Origin: Methanomethylicus sp964513415
Lineage (GTDB): Archaea > Thermoproteota > Methanomethylicia > Methanomethylicales > Methanomethylicaceae
Assembly: GCA_964513415.1 (NCBI GenBank)
Contig: CAZEMX010000092.1
Location: 1-7,599 of the forward strand
Direction: 5' to 3'
DNA: 7,599 bases
Shown: in pieces, positions 1 through 5,329 of the stretch
How positions within the stretch are numbered: position 1 is the stretch's first letter
How the letters are laid out: the number at the start of each line of letters is the position of its first letter
Translations under genes and position numbers: made by a program
The notes under the pieces: generated by a model
What the model was told of the DNA's origin: nothing
Database searches by the model: none
Seen by the model: the letters and a program-made list of their open reading frames with translations, nothing else

Positions 1-350
1 GGCGCGTCCTTCTTAAGAAGCACGGCTAGAACGGCGATCTCGCTGTCGTTTCCCTCGAAGGTATAGACGCCCCTCTTGGAACTCGCCTCTTTCACGATCA
101 CGAATGGTAACAGTATCTCCCCAGCCTTATCTGGCGGCACGATCTTGGAGAGCGACACCAGATCCTCCCGATCGAACCGCACATGCTCCCCTGAGGCGGT
201 CATATAGGAGGGGGAGGGCTCAGCGAGGAGTTCGCTCAAAGGCCGGCGTACCCTTGGCAGGCTGCTGTTCAGAGCCTTCAGTTCGACCTCCAGAAAGACC
301 TTGTTCAGCCGGTCAGAGGAGTCGCCGTCGTCACCGCTGCCGGTCGGCAT
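1..350 (-). CDS. UPF0216/DUF61 family protein of unknown function (3' end cut by window edge)
   Basis: The first 116 codons are visible; the C-terminus lies beyond the left edge. The protein opens with a short acidic, low-complexity head (MPTGSGDDGDSSDRL). The family core follows: a leucine-rich helix, then NSSLPRVRRPLSELLAEP at about residues 29-46, then a segment HVRFDREDLVSLSKIVP, then a hydrophobic strand LLPFVIV. This order matches the archaeal DUF61 proteins (LNxxLPxxRKxLxELL, FxxxELxxLxxxxP, LPIxIE) as I remember them. No function is established for the family. The ATG at 350 is the first possible start because the fibrillarin stop TAG is in the same frame only two codons upstream. A GGAG lies 14 nt before it, rather far for a Shine-Dalgarno site, so translational coupling to flpA is likely. 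Its place at the end of an rRNA-modification operon hints at a ribosome or RNA role, which is inference only. Confidence 0.8.
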   Translation of the reverse strand, partial: MPTGSGDDGDSSDRLNKVFLEVELKALNSSLPRVRRPLSELLAEPSPSYMTASGEHVRFDREDLVSLSKIVPPDKAGEILLPFVIVKEASSKRGVYTFEGNDSEIAVLAVLLKKDA

Positions 351-353
351 CGA

Positions 354-1040
354 CTAATTCAGCTCTCCGAGTATCATCGCGTGGTCCTTCTCAAACGGCT
401 CAAGGTGCTTTATATCGAGGATCTTGATGCCCCTGTCTTCAAGGACCTTCGACTCCTGCTTGAAGACGGCGTTTGGATCCATTGTCACGTCGACGCTCCT
501 TGCCTTGATCGCGATCATCACCTTGCCGCGCTTCTTGAGAAAGGCATCGGCATTGTCGGCGAGTAGCTTGGCTTGCTCAGGCTGGGCGACGTCGCAGTAG
601 ACCGAGTCTACCTTCTCGAGATAATACCGGTAGGAAGAGGGCAGGCGAGCATCGCCCAGAATGGGGATCATGTTCTTCCTGCTGGCAGTAAGCTCAACGA
701 GCTCGCGCATCACACGGGGCGCGAATTCTATGCAGAAGAGCGTCCCCTTGGCCCCGAGAATGTCCGAGACGTGGCTAGGCGTTGTGCCGCTGGCCGCGCC
801 CAGATAGAGGACATTCATGCCCTCCTTGATGCTGATATCCTTGATCCCCTTCTCGATCGCAGCGCCAAGTTTGCTTCTGTATGGGTTCCAGGCACGGTAT
901 TCAGTCTTGTTCGAGGTATAAAGGTTCTCGCCATAGACCTTCGTGCCAGGCACCATATTTTCGGTTGCAAGCTGCTTGCCCTCGGGGGCCATGACATAAT
1001 AGACGCCTTCGAATTTAGGATGAGCCTTGACAGTTACCAT
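354..1040 (-). CDS. flpA: Fibrillarin-like rRNA/tRNA 2'-O-methyltransferase
   Basis: This is the catalytic subunit of the archaeal box C/D sRNP. It transfers methyl from S-adenosylmethionine to ribose 2'-OH groups chosen by guide RNAs. At 228 residues it has the normal archaeal length. Visible features are the N-terminal beta domain (FEGVYYV, residues 10-16), WNPYRSKLGAAI at 51-62, SAM motif I YLGAASGTTPSHVSD at 79-93, GDARLP at 129-134, DVAQPEQ at 150-156, IAIKARSVD at 176-184 and KDHAMI near the end. Lys57, Asp150, Lys179 and His220 fit the fibrillarin-type K-D-K-H catalytic set. Like other archaeal fibrillarins it lacks an N-terminal GAR domain. The ATG at 1040 overlaps the nop5 stop by 7 nt (ATGGTAA), and a GGAGGGGG Shine-Dalgarno lies within the nop5 tail, so translation is probably coupled to that of its partner Nop5. 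Confidence 0.97.
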   Translation of the reverse strand: MVTVKAHPKFEGVYYVMAPEGKQLATENMVPGTKVYGENLYTSNKTEYRAWNPYRSKLGAAIEKGIKDISIKEGMNVLYLGAASGTTPSHVSDILGAKGTLFCIEFAPRVMRELVELTASRKNMIPILGDARLPSSYRYYLEKVDSVYCDVAQPEQAKLLADNADAFLKKRGKVMIAIKARSVDVTMDPNAVFKQESKVLEDRGIKILDIKHLEPFEKDHAMILGELN

Positions 1041-2461
1041 TTCCTATTCCCCCTCCACTTTCCTCCGCCGAATTTTCTGCCTCCGTCGCGCCTATCTCCT
1101 CCACCACCGCTGCTGTAGCGGTCGCCTCGTTCGCCTCCGTCGCTCCTGCCGCCTCCGCCCGAGAATCTGCTGCCACTCTGGAATCGGTCACCGCCGCGTC
1201 CGCCGTAGCTACCCCTGAACCTGTCCCTTCCTCCGAAGCGGTCGCGACCACCAAAGCTGCCCCTCCTGTCGAACGGGCGCTGGAAGCGATCTCCGCCCCT
1301 GCGACCTTCACGCATGGGGGGCTTGCTGTACTTCTTCTTTATCTCCTCGATCCTCTTCTCGACGCTTGCCTTCAGGCGGTCTGCCACGTAGGCACCATTG
1401 TATGCATCCACCCTTGCCGCAATCGACAGCTTCCCAGCCAGTGCCCTAGCCACCTTGCCGCGTTGCCAGCGCTCTGCGCTATGGAGGTATTGGTGCTGGA
1501 ATATGATGCCGTGCTTGGGTGGCCTAGCGCCCGTCTTAAGCGACCTGAAGAGCGCCTTCTCGGCGCCCAGGACCTGTATCGTGCTGGCGGGCTTCCTCGC
1601 AAGGTTCTCGAGGCTGCCGGCCAGTGCGATCAACCTTGCGCCTAAACATGCCCCAGCAAGCTCTCTCACGTTTGGGGCGACCTCTTTCATGGTCTCGTCA
1701 ATATACTTCTCCATGGTGTCGCGCAGTTCGTATGTCTTCAGATTGCTCTCCGCAAGGTTGACTATCTGATGCATGTCGGAGTCAGAGATATCGGCACCCA
1801 TGGAGATATGGGCAGCATCAGAGATTGCCTTCGCCTTAGCATCGTTCTGTATTATTGCGTTCACGCCTTCATAATCGAAAGAGGTCTTCGTCCCGTACTT
1901 TGCCACCATAGCCATGTAATGCCTATGGTCTGGGACGAGCGTGTCCAGCTCTGGGAAGTGCAGGCCGTACCACTCGCGCACGCGCGAGACCGTGATGTTG
2001 ACGTTCTTATCTATCTCGTCCAGCCCTGAGACTGCCTCCGCAACTAGCCGGTCTCGTTTCTCCGCAGCAGCCCTAATCTGGACGCGCACAATTGCCTCGG
2101 ACACGTCCTTGAGCATCTTCGCCAGCCGGTCAGGCTTGATCCCCGCAGCAGCAGCCGCATTGTCCTGATTGGCCCGGAATGCCTGCCCTCCTTTGCTGGG
2201 TTGGGAAACCTGGAAGTTAATGGCATACTTCGCCTTGAGAGCGCGCGCCTCCATCTCGTCTTCGAACACGAAAGAGTCGTAACCCATGTCAATTAGATCG
2301 TGAATCAGAACCTCAACTTCGGTGCAGGTGCCCCTCTTCTGAAGGGCCAGCATCTGAGCAATCGCATCCTCGGTGTTCTCGAATACCCTCGAGAGGACAA
2401 CGTTCAGTTCTTCATCATATGCGAAGAAACCGACGAAGCTGTCAACGATAAAGCACTTCAA
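1034..2461 (-). CDS. nop5: Nop5 (Nop56/58) scaffold of box C/D sRNP, with long Gly/Arg-rich C-terminal tail
   Basis: Nop5 bridges fibrillarin to L7Ae-bound box C/D guide RNA. The N-terminal fibrillarin-binding domain spans about residues 1-115 (begins MKCFIVDSFVGFFAYD). A helical coiled-coil region follows at about 115-265, with the conserved VREWYGLHFPEL at 161-172. The NOP RNA-binding domain occupies about 265-375, with LGAEKALFRSLKTG at 298-311 and PPKHGIIFQH at 314-323. Residues 383-475 form a tail of roughly one third glycine and one quarter arginine, with Phe, Tyr and Trp interspersed. Archaeal Nop5 proteins are usually nearer 370-420 residues and end in a Lys-rich tail, so 475 residues and an RGG-type end are unusual. 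The start is a TTG at 2461: an in-frame TGA lies two codons upstream, and GGTG sits 6 nt before the TTG. The stop overlaps the flpA start by 7 nt. Confidence 0.96.
   Translation of the reverse strand: MKCFIVDSFVGFFAYDEELNVVLSRVFENTEDAIAQMLALQKRGTCTEVEVLIHDLIDMGYDSFVFEDEMEARALKAKYAINFQVSQPSKGGQAFRANQDNAAAAAGIKPDRLAKMLKDVSEAIVRVQIRAAAEKRDRLVAEAVSGLDEIDKNVNITVSRVREWYGLHFPELDTLVPDHRHYMAMVAKYGTKTSFDYEGVNAIIQNDAKAKAISDAAHISMGADISDSDMHQIVNLAESNLKTYELRDTMEKYIDETMKEVAPNVRELAGACLGARLIALAGSLENLARKPASTIQVLGAEKALFRSLKTGARPPKHGIIFQHQYLHSAERWQRGKVARALAGKLSIAARVDAYNGAYVADRLKASVEKRIEEIKKKYSKPPMREGRRGGDRFQRPFDRRGSFGGRDRFGGRDRFRGSYGGRGGDRFQSGSRFSGGGGRSDGGERGDRYSSGGGGDRRDGGRKFGGGKWRGNRKW
1037..1315 (-). other. 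RGG/GAR-like low-complexity tail of Nop5
   Basis: Codons for residues 383-475 encode a disordered-looking segment with about 31 Gly and 23 Arg in 93 positions, and aromatic residues placed between the Gly/Arg groups. Short units recur imperfectly: GGDRF twice, GGRDRF twice, RGSYGGRGG, SGGGGR, SGGGGDRR and GGRKFGGGKW. The composition is like eukaryotic GAR/RGG domains that bind RNA and promote condensation. The segment is in frame, uninterrupted, and ends exactly at the flpA start, so it is not an obvious frameshift artefact. The RNA-binding role is inferred from composition. Confidence 0.85.
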
Positions 2462-2493
2462 CAGTCACACCGCTATCATCTCTACTTATGCTT

Positions 2494-2502
2494 CTTAATA
2501 AG
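2494..2502 (-). promoter_or_regulatory. Candidate TATA box for nop5
   Basis: The 88-bp gap between the RlmE stop and the nop5 start is the largest inside the minus-strand block. On the minus strand it contains CTTATTAAG centred near 2498. Placing the transcription start about 25 nt downstream gives roughly 2473 and a 12-nt leader that still contains the GGTG Shine-Dalgarno (2471-2468). The nop5-flpA-DUF61 part may therefore be transcribed on its own as well as by read-through. The match is short and nothing else supports it. Confidence 0.4.
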
Positions 2503-2549
2503 CTCGGCTATTGACGAACCGGCTCGAGGGGAGCTTTGGGCCTTCGCAC

Positions 2550-3164
2550 CTATAACGAGCTTTGGCCCCTGAATCCGGTGCAGACTAGATATACCTCAGA
2601 GCTGCTGTCCCTTGACGCCTTCGGCTTGTGGATCTTGACTGAGCCAAACAGCCGCTCCACGGAGGAGAGGAACCGCCTGAACTCGGAGCCCATGAGCACC
2701 TTCATGACCATGGATCCACCCGTGCGCAGCATGTGCGATGAGCTTGCAAGTGCCATTGAGGAGAGGTCGATCTGGCGCGCGTGGTCAAGATCGTGGATGC
2801 CGCTGAACTTGGGGGCCAAGTCCGAGACCACTACGTCCACCTTTCCCCCTGCGAGTATGGATACCTGCTCCATGACCTCTGGTGCAGTGATGTCGCCCCT
2901 GATCAGCATCACGTTGTCGAATGGCAAGGGGGCGATCGGGCTCAGGTCAACGCCAATTATGATGCCATCGGAGCCGACCATCTCGCGCTCGATCTGAAGC
3001 CACCCGCCTGGAGCTGCGCCAAGGTCGACGACCACCTGCCCTTTTTTGAAGAGGCGATACTTCTCCGCGATCTCCTTGAGCTTGAGGGCCGACCGGGACC
3101 GGTAACCGCCCCTCTTCGCCTCCTTGTAATAGAAATCGCCAAGGACCTGATCCTTACTTGGCAT
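2550..3164 (-). CDS. rlmE: FtsJ/RlmE-type 23S rRNA 2'-O-ribose methyltransferase
   Basis: This is a SAM-dependent methyltransferase of the FtsJ/RrmJ family, which methylates the ribose of a uridine in the 23S rRNA A-loop (U2552 in E. coli). At 204 residues it is a single Rossmann-fold domain. SAM motif I is VVDLGAAPGGWLQ (45-57), the acidic strand end is IGVDLSPI (70-77) and motif IV is VVSDLAPKFSG (112-122). The catalytic tetrad K-D-K-E is complete: Lys28, Asp115, Lys155 and Glu190. I chose the ATG at 3164 because GGGGAAGG lies 6 nt before it. The ATG at 3170 (two residues longer) sits directly against that site and is less likely. The first 11 nt overlap the end of the upstream TFE-beta gene. 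It acts without guide RNA, so it complements the sRNP genes around it. Confidence 0.93.
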   Translation of the reverse strand: MPSKDQVLGDFYYKEAKRGGYRSRSALKLKEIAEKYRLFKKGQVVVDLGAAPGGWLQIEREMVGSDGIIIGVDLSPIAPLPFDNVMLIRGDITAPEVMEQVSILAGGKVDVVVSDLAPKFSGIHDLDHARQIDLSSMALASSSHMLRTGGSMVMKVLMGSEFRRFLSSVERLFGSVKIHKPKASRDSSSEVYLVCTGFRGQSSL

Positions 3165-3567
3165 TTGCATCCTTCCCCGTGGAGGAGAGCCGCTGCAGCT
3201 CCTCCCCCTTCGAGTGCTTCCAGAACTCATTCCTAAGCGAGATGGAGAGCTTCTGGCAATCCTCGGGCGAGATCGGCTGCCCCCTTCCGCACCTGGACAG
3301 GTCAGGGCAGGTGAGGCATGCGCACCAAGAGACATCGGCCAGATCGATCTTGGGGACCTTCCTGAGAAGGATGACCAGGTAGGTCTTTCGCCCGCTATCC
3401 TGTACTGGCTCCCTCTTGACTAGATTGCGCCGCTCCATCTTAACTATGGATCTAGAGACCTCGCGGCTACCGGAGTCGAGGGCCTTCCACAGCTCGCACT
3501 GGAGGATGGACCCTCCGGTCGAGTTCTGCAACATTGCCAATATCTTTTCTTCCAGCTCCTCCGGCAA
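3154..3567 (-). CDS. Transcription factor E beta subunit (TFE-beta; RPC34/RPC39-like winged helix plus Fe-S motif)
   Basis: The product is predicted to be the beta subunit of archaeal TFE, related to the eukaryotic Pol III subunit RPC34/RPC39. With TFE-alpha it helps RNA polymerase open promoters. The 137 residues begin with a winged-helix domain (about 3-75): helices ELEEKILAMLQ and CELWKALD, recognition-helix region SREVSRSIVKMERRNLVKRE, and wing GRKTYLVIL. A cysteine module follows: Cys84, Cys87, Cys93 and Cys104 in the spacing C-x2-C-x5-C-x10-C, with ISP before the last Cys. That is the same spacing and ISP motif I recall at the C-terminus of human RPC39, where a [4Fe-4S] cluster binds. 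Cys82 is an extra cysteine. The start is TTG at 3567, 7 nt after GAGG; no ATG or GTG lies in frame between it and the TFB stop 36 bp upstream. A generic Lrp/MarR-type regulator is the alternative, but the cysteine pattern argues against it. Confidence 0.82.
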   Translation of the reverse strand: MPEELEEKILAMLQNSTGGSILQCELWKALDSGSREVSRSIVKMERRNLVKREPVQDSGRKTYLVILLRKVPKIDLADVSWCACLTCPDLSRCGRGQPISPEDCQKLSISLRNEFWKHSKGEELQRLSSTGKDANAK

Positions 3568-3603
3568 AGGGTAACCCTCTAGGAATAAAGAGGCAGATAG
3601 CCA

Positions 3604-4545
3604 TTATAAACATATTTCAAGGTCTAGCTTTTCCAAGAGTTCCTTGTAACGGTTTCTAACGGTTACTTCTGTTACCCCCGCTGAATTGGCTATGTCCCTC
3701 TGTGTCCTCTTGCGCTCCAACAGGACGCTTGCGATATAGACCGCTGCTGCGGCCACGCCCGTAGGCCCCCTGCCGGATGTAAGACCTTTCTGGGTCGCGA
3801 ATTTGATTATCTCGACAGATTTCCGCTGGACGATGCCATCCAGATTCAGCTTGGTGATGAGGCGCGGAACGTAATTGACAGGATCGGTAGGAAGCACCTT
3901 TATGGTCAGCTCGCTCGATACGAATCGGTAGCTCCTCGCTATCTCCTTCTTGTTAGCGCGCGACACCGACGCTACCTCGTCGAGCGTAAGCGGGACGTTG
4001 TACTTCCGGCATGCAGCGTACAGCGCCGCCCCCGTCATGCTCTCGATGGATCTTCCCCTGATCAACTGGCTCTCGACTGCCTTCCGGTATATGAGCGCCG
4101 ATGCTTCCCTGATGTTCCTCGATAGACCTAGCTGCGATGCCATCCTCTCCAGCTCGGAGAGCGCAAACGCCAAGTTCCTCTCGGAGGCATCGGAGACTCT
4201 TATGCGGCGCTGCCACTTCCTGAGTCGGTAGATCTGGGCGCGCCTCTTGGAGGTGAGGGACTTGCCATAGCTATCCTTGTCCCGCCAGTCGATCATTGTT
4301 GAGAGACCCTTGTCGTGGATCGTCAGGGTCACAGGTGCGCCTGCCCTCGACCGCTTGTCCCTCTGGTCGCTGTCGAATGCGCGCCACTCAGGACCGGGGT
4401 CGAGCAGCTTGTCGCCCAGCACCAAGCCGCAGCCGGTGCAGGTGACCTCGGCTCGCTCATAATCCCTCACCAAAGACCTTGCCCCGCACTCTGGGCAGAT
4501 CATCTCTTCTGCATGCTCGTGTAGATCAGTAAGATCTCTTTGCAT
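3604..4545 (-). CDS. tfb: Transcription initiation factor B (TFB, archaeal TFIIB)
   Basis: TFB binds the TATA-TBP complex and the BRE, recruits RNA polymerase and helps choose the start site. The chosen form has 313 residues, the normal size. The N-terminal zinc ribbon is Cys17-x2-Cys20-x15-Cys36-x2-Cys39. The B-reader region follows with PEWRAFDSDQRDKRSRAGAP (52-71). Two cyclin folds occupy about 118-208 (SIESMTGAALYAACRKYNVP, EIARSYRFVSSEL) and about 215-305 (GPTGVAAAAVYIASVLL, QRDIANSAGVTEVTVRNRYKEL, the BRE-reading helix-turn-helix). The ATG at 4545 is preferred: AGGTAGGG precedes it by 6 nt and it gives the expected N-terminus just before the zinc ribbon. The reading frame stays open up to 4698, but that extension looks unlike TFB and lies inside gar1. 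The gene overlaps gar1 by 20 nt. TFB next to gar1 is, as I recall, a common archaeal arrangement. Confidence 0.97.
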   Translation of the reverse strand: MQRDLTDLHEHAEEMICPECGARSLVRDYERAEVTCTGCGLVLGDKLLDPGPEWRAFDSDQRDKRSRAGAPVTLTIHDKGLSTMIDWRDKDSYGKSLTSKRRAQIYRLRKWQRRIRVSDASERNLAFALSELERMASQLGLSRNIREASALIYRKAVESQLIRGRSIESMTGAALYAACRKYNVPLTLDEVASVSRANKKEIARSYRFVSSELTIKVLPTDPVNYVPRLITKLNLDGIVQRKSVEIIKFATQKGLTSGRGPTGVAAAAVYIASVLLERKRTQRDIANSAGVTEVTVRNRYKELLEKLDLEICL

Positions 4546-4666
4546 GGAATTCCCTACCTTTGAATCGCCCATCGCCCCTGCCCGTTCCCTGGTCTCCCAT
4601 GAAATGGGGCTGTCCGTATCCACGGGCTCTGCCTCTGCCACCGAAACGTCGACCTCTGAATTCCCT
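4526..4666 (-). other. RGG-like basic tail of Gar1
   Basis: Codons for residues 76-121 encode a segment rich in Gly and Arg with scattered Phe and Tyr, including FRGRRFGGRGRARGYG and GRGDGRFKGREF. It follows directly after the conserved barrel (ending about residue 74, AEIFVEE). It is shorter than the Nop5 tail but similar in composition. The distal part overlaps the start region of TFB in another frame, so about 20 nt are under double coding constraint. Confidence 0.75.
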
Positions 4667-4891
4667 CTCCTCGACAAAGATCTCTGCGCCATGGGCATCC
4701 CTCAACGGGAAGGGCTGCCACAGCTTGACCGAGACGTAAGGCCTCGATACAGGTCCGAAGACGTCGATGATGTTACCAATCGGCCCTCGACCTTTTATAA
4801 CTGCCCTAGAGCCAATTCTTGGGGGTTCCGCCGCGCGTATTGTCAGAAGGCCACTCTTCCCGATGTGCGATGCAACCCCGAGGTAATTCAA
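4526..4891 (-). CDS. gar1: Gar1, H/ACA RNA-protein complex component, with RGG-like tail
   Basis: Gar1 binds the pseudouridine synthase Cbf5 in archaeal box H/ACA sRNPs and helps substrate turnover. Residues 1-75 form the beta-barrel core: LGVASHIGKSGLLTIRA, then SRAVIKGRGPIGNIIDVFGPVSRPYVSVKL (residues 28-57), the signature of the family. Residues 76-121 are a basic Gly/Arg-rich tail (REFRGRRFGGRGRARGYG, GTGRGDGRFKGREF). Archaeal Gar1 proteins are usually close to the bare core (about 75-100 residues), so this tail is a notable extension, reminiscent of the GAR domains of eukaryotic Gar1. The start is TTG at 4891, preceded by GGAG at 7-8 nt spacing. The competing ATG in the leader runs straight into a stop (ATG GTA CTT TGA). 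The last 20 nt overlap the TFB start, suggesting coupled translation. Confidence 0.95.
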   Translation of the reverse strand: MNYLGVASHIGKSGLLTIRAAEPPRIGSRAVIKGRGPIGNIIDVFGPVSRPYVSVKLWQPFPLRDAHGAEIFVEEREFRGRRFGGRGRARGYGQPHFMGDQGTGRGDGRFKGREFHAKRSY

Positions 4892-4937
4892 AGTACCATC
4901 TCCGACATTAGGAAAAACGTGTTTAAGATGGCAAGGG

Positions 4938-4953
4938 TAATTATATGCTTTAC
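4938..4953 (-). promoter_or_regulatory. Candidate BRE/TATA promoter of the gar1-TFB block
   Basis: In the 101-bp gap between SRP19 and gar1 the minus strand reads GTAAAGCATATAATT, a purine-rich BRE-like element followed by a TATA box (CATATAATT, 4947-4939). With the usual distance of about 25 nt, transcription would start near 4918, leaving a leader of about 27 nt that carries the GGAG Shine-Dalgarno of gar1. It is the best candidate for the main promoter of the long minus-strand operon. The rest of the gap shows nothing recognisable. Confidence 0.6.
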
Positions 4954-4992
4954 TTACGATATTACTGCATTGTAAACCGGCTGAAGCGGCGC

Positions 4993-5295
4993 CTAAAACG
5001 CCTTCCGCTGTTGCCGCTTCCGCATGAGCACCTTAGAGATCGCAAGGAGGGACTTCATCTTCGTCTCCTTCTTAGTCACCTGGACCCGGCCTTGACGCTC
5101 CCACCAGCAGGAAGGCAGCCGCTTTGTGGGCTCCAAGGTCGAGGCCATCTTCAGATCCAAGCATGCCTCGTATATCTCCTCAGCGGTAGGCGACTCCACT
5201 GCCATGGACTTTGGGACCATCCTTCCCTGCGACCGTGTTTTTGAGGAATCGAAGTATGCAGGCCAGACGACGATCCTACCACCATTCTTGCTCAT
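4993..5295 (-). CDS. srp19: Signal recognition particle subunit SRP19
   Basis: SRP19 binds helices 6 and 8 of the archaeal 7S RNA and prepares it for SRP54 binding during co-translational protein targeting. The 100-residue form carries the family signature GRIVVWPAYFDSSKTRSQGR (6-25) followed by MVP, then AVESPTAEEIYEA (32-44) and the conserved SCWWERQGRVQV (62-73). A Lys/Arg-rich C-terminus follows (KKETKMKSL to RKRQQRK), as expected for an RNA binder. I chose the ATG at 5295: it puts the conserved strand near the N-terminus and lies about 25 nt from a TATA box, which fits a leaderless transcript. A TTG at 5316 would add MLHCEAS, but it would start inside the TATA box and is rejected. The gene lies upstream of gar1 in the same direction, with a separate promoter between them. 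Confidence 0.95.
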   Translation of the reverse strand: MSKNGGRIVVWPAYFDSSKTRSQGRMVPKSMAVESPTAEEIYEACLDLKMASTLEPTKRLPSCWWERQGRVQVTKKETKMKSLLAISKVLMRKRQQRKAF

Positions 5296-5299
5296 CGAG

Positions 5300-5314
5300 G
5301 CTTCACAATGAAGC
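5300..5314. repeat. Perfect 6-bp inverted repeat between the SRP19 TATA box and start codon
   Basis: The arms GCTTCA and TGAAGC are perfect reverse complements separated by CAA. The palindrome lies exactly between the TATA element (5315-5325) and the SRP19 ATG (5295). If the SRP19 mRNA is leaderless this is a DNA site covered by the polymerase, so it could be a repressor operator. If transcription starts further upstream it would form a small hairpin in the leader. The symmetry is certain; the role is inferred. Confidence 0.5.
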
Positions 5315-5325
5315 AATTATTATTA
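5315..5325 (-). promoter_or_regulatory. Candidate TATA box for SRP19 (leaderless mRNA)
   Basis: The minus strand reads TAATAATAATT, centred 25 nt before the first base of the SRP19 ATG. No convincing Shine-Dalgarno precedes that ATG. Both facts fit a transcript that begins at or next to the start codon, as is common in many archaea. Confidence 0.55.
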
Positions 5326-5329
5326 GGAG

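Noticed and set aside
573..1118. A 181-codon open frame on the plus strand opposite fibrillarin and the nop5 end.
   Set aside because: It is antisense to two certain genes, its product resembles no family I know, and its Pro/Leu-rich end is only the complement of the Gly/Arg tail of Nop5.
2462..2549. Possible kink-turn or box C/D element in the nop5 leader for L7Ae binding, as described for some archaeal sRNP mRNAs.
   Set aside because: GATGATAG resembles a C box, but no matching D box (CTGA) with paired stems was found.
2536..3236. Overlapping plus-strand open frames opposite rlmE and TFE-beta.
   Set aside because: They are shadows of well-supported minus-strand genes and show no motifs or ribosome sites.
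3165..3335. N-terminal extension of RlmE by 57 residues on the minus strand.
   Set aside because: It lies inside the TFE-beta gene, is Arg/Ser-rich shadow sequence, and the usual RlmE N-terminus begins at 3164 with a good Shine-Dalgarno.
4546..4698. 51-residue N-terminal extension of TFB.
   Set aside because: It overlaps the Gar1 tail, is not TFB-like, and the ATG at 4545 gives a normal 313-residue protein with a ribosome site.
4975..5000. Possible hairpin terminator after SRP19 in the GC-rich CCGGCTGAAGCGGCGCC stretch.
   Set aside because: The arms do not pair over more than three bases and no T-run follows.
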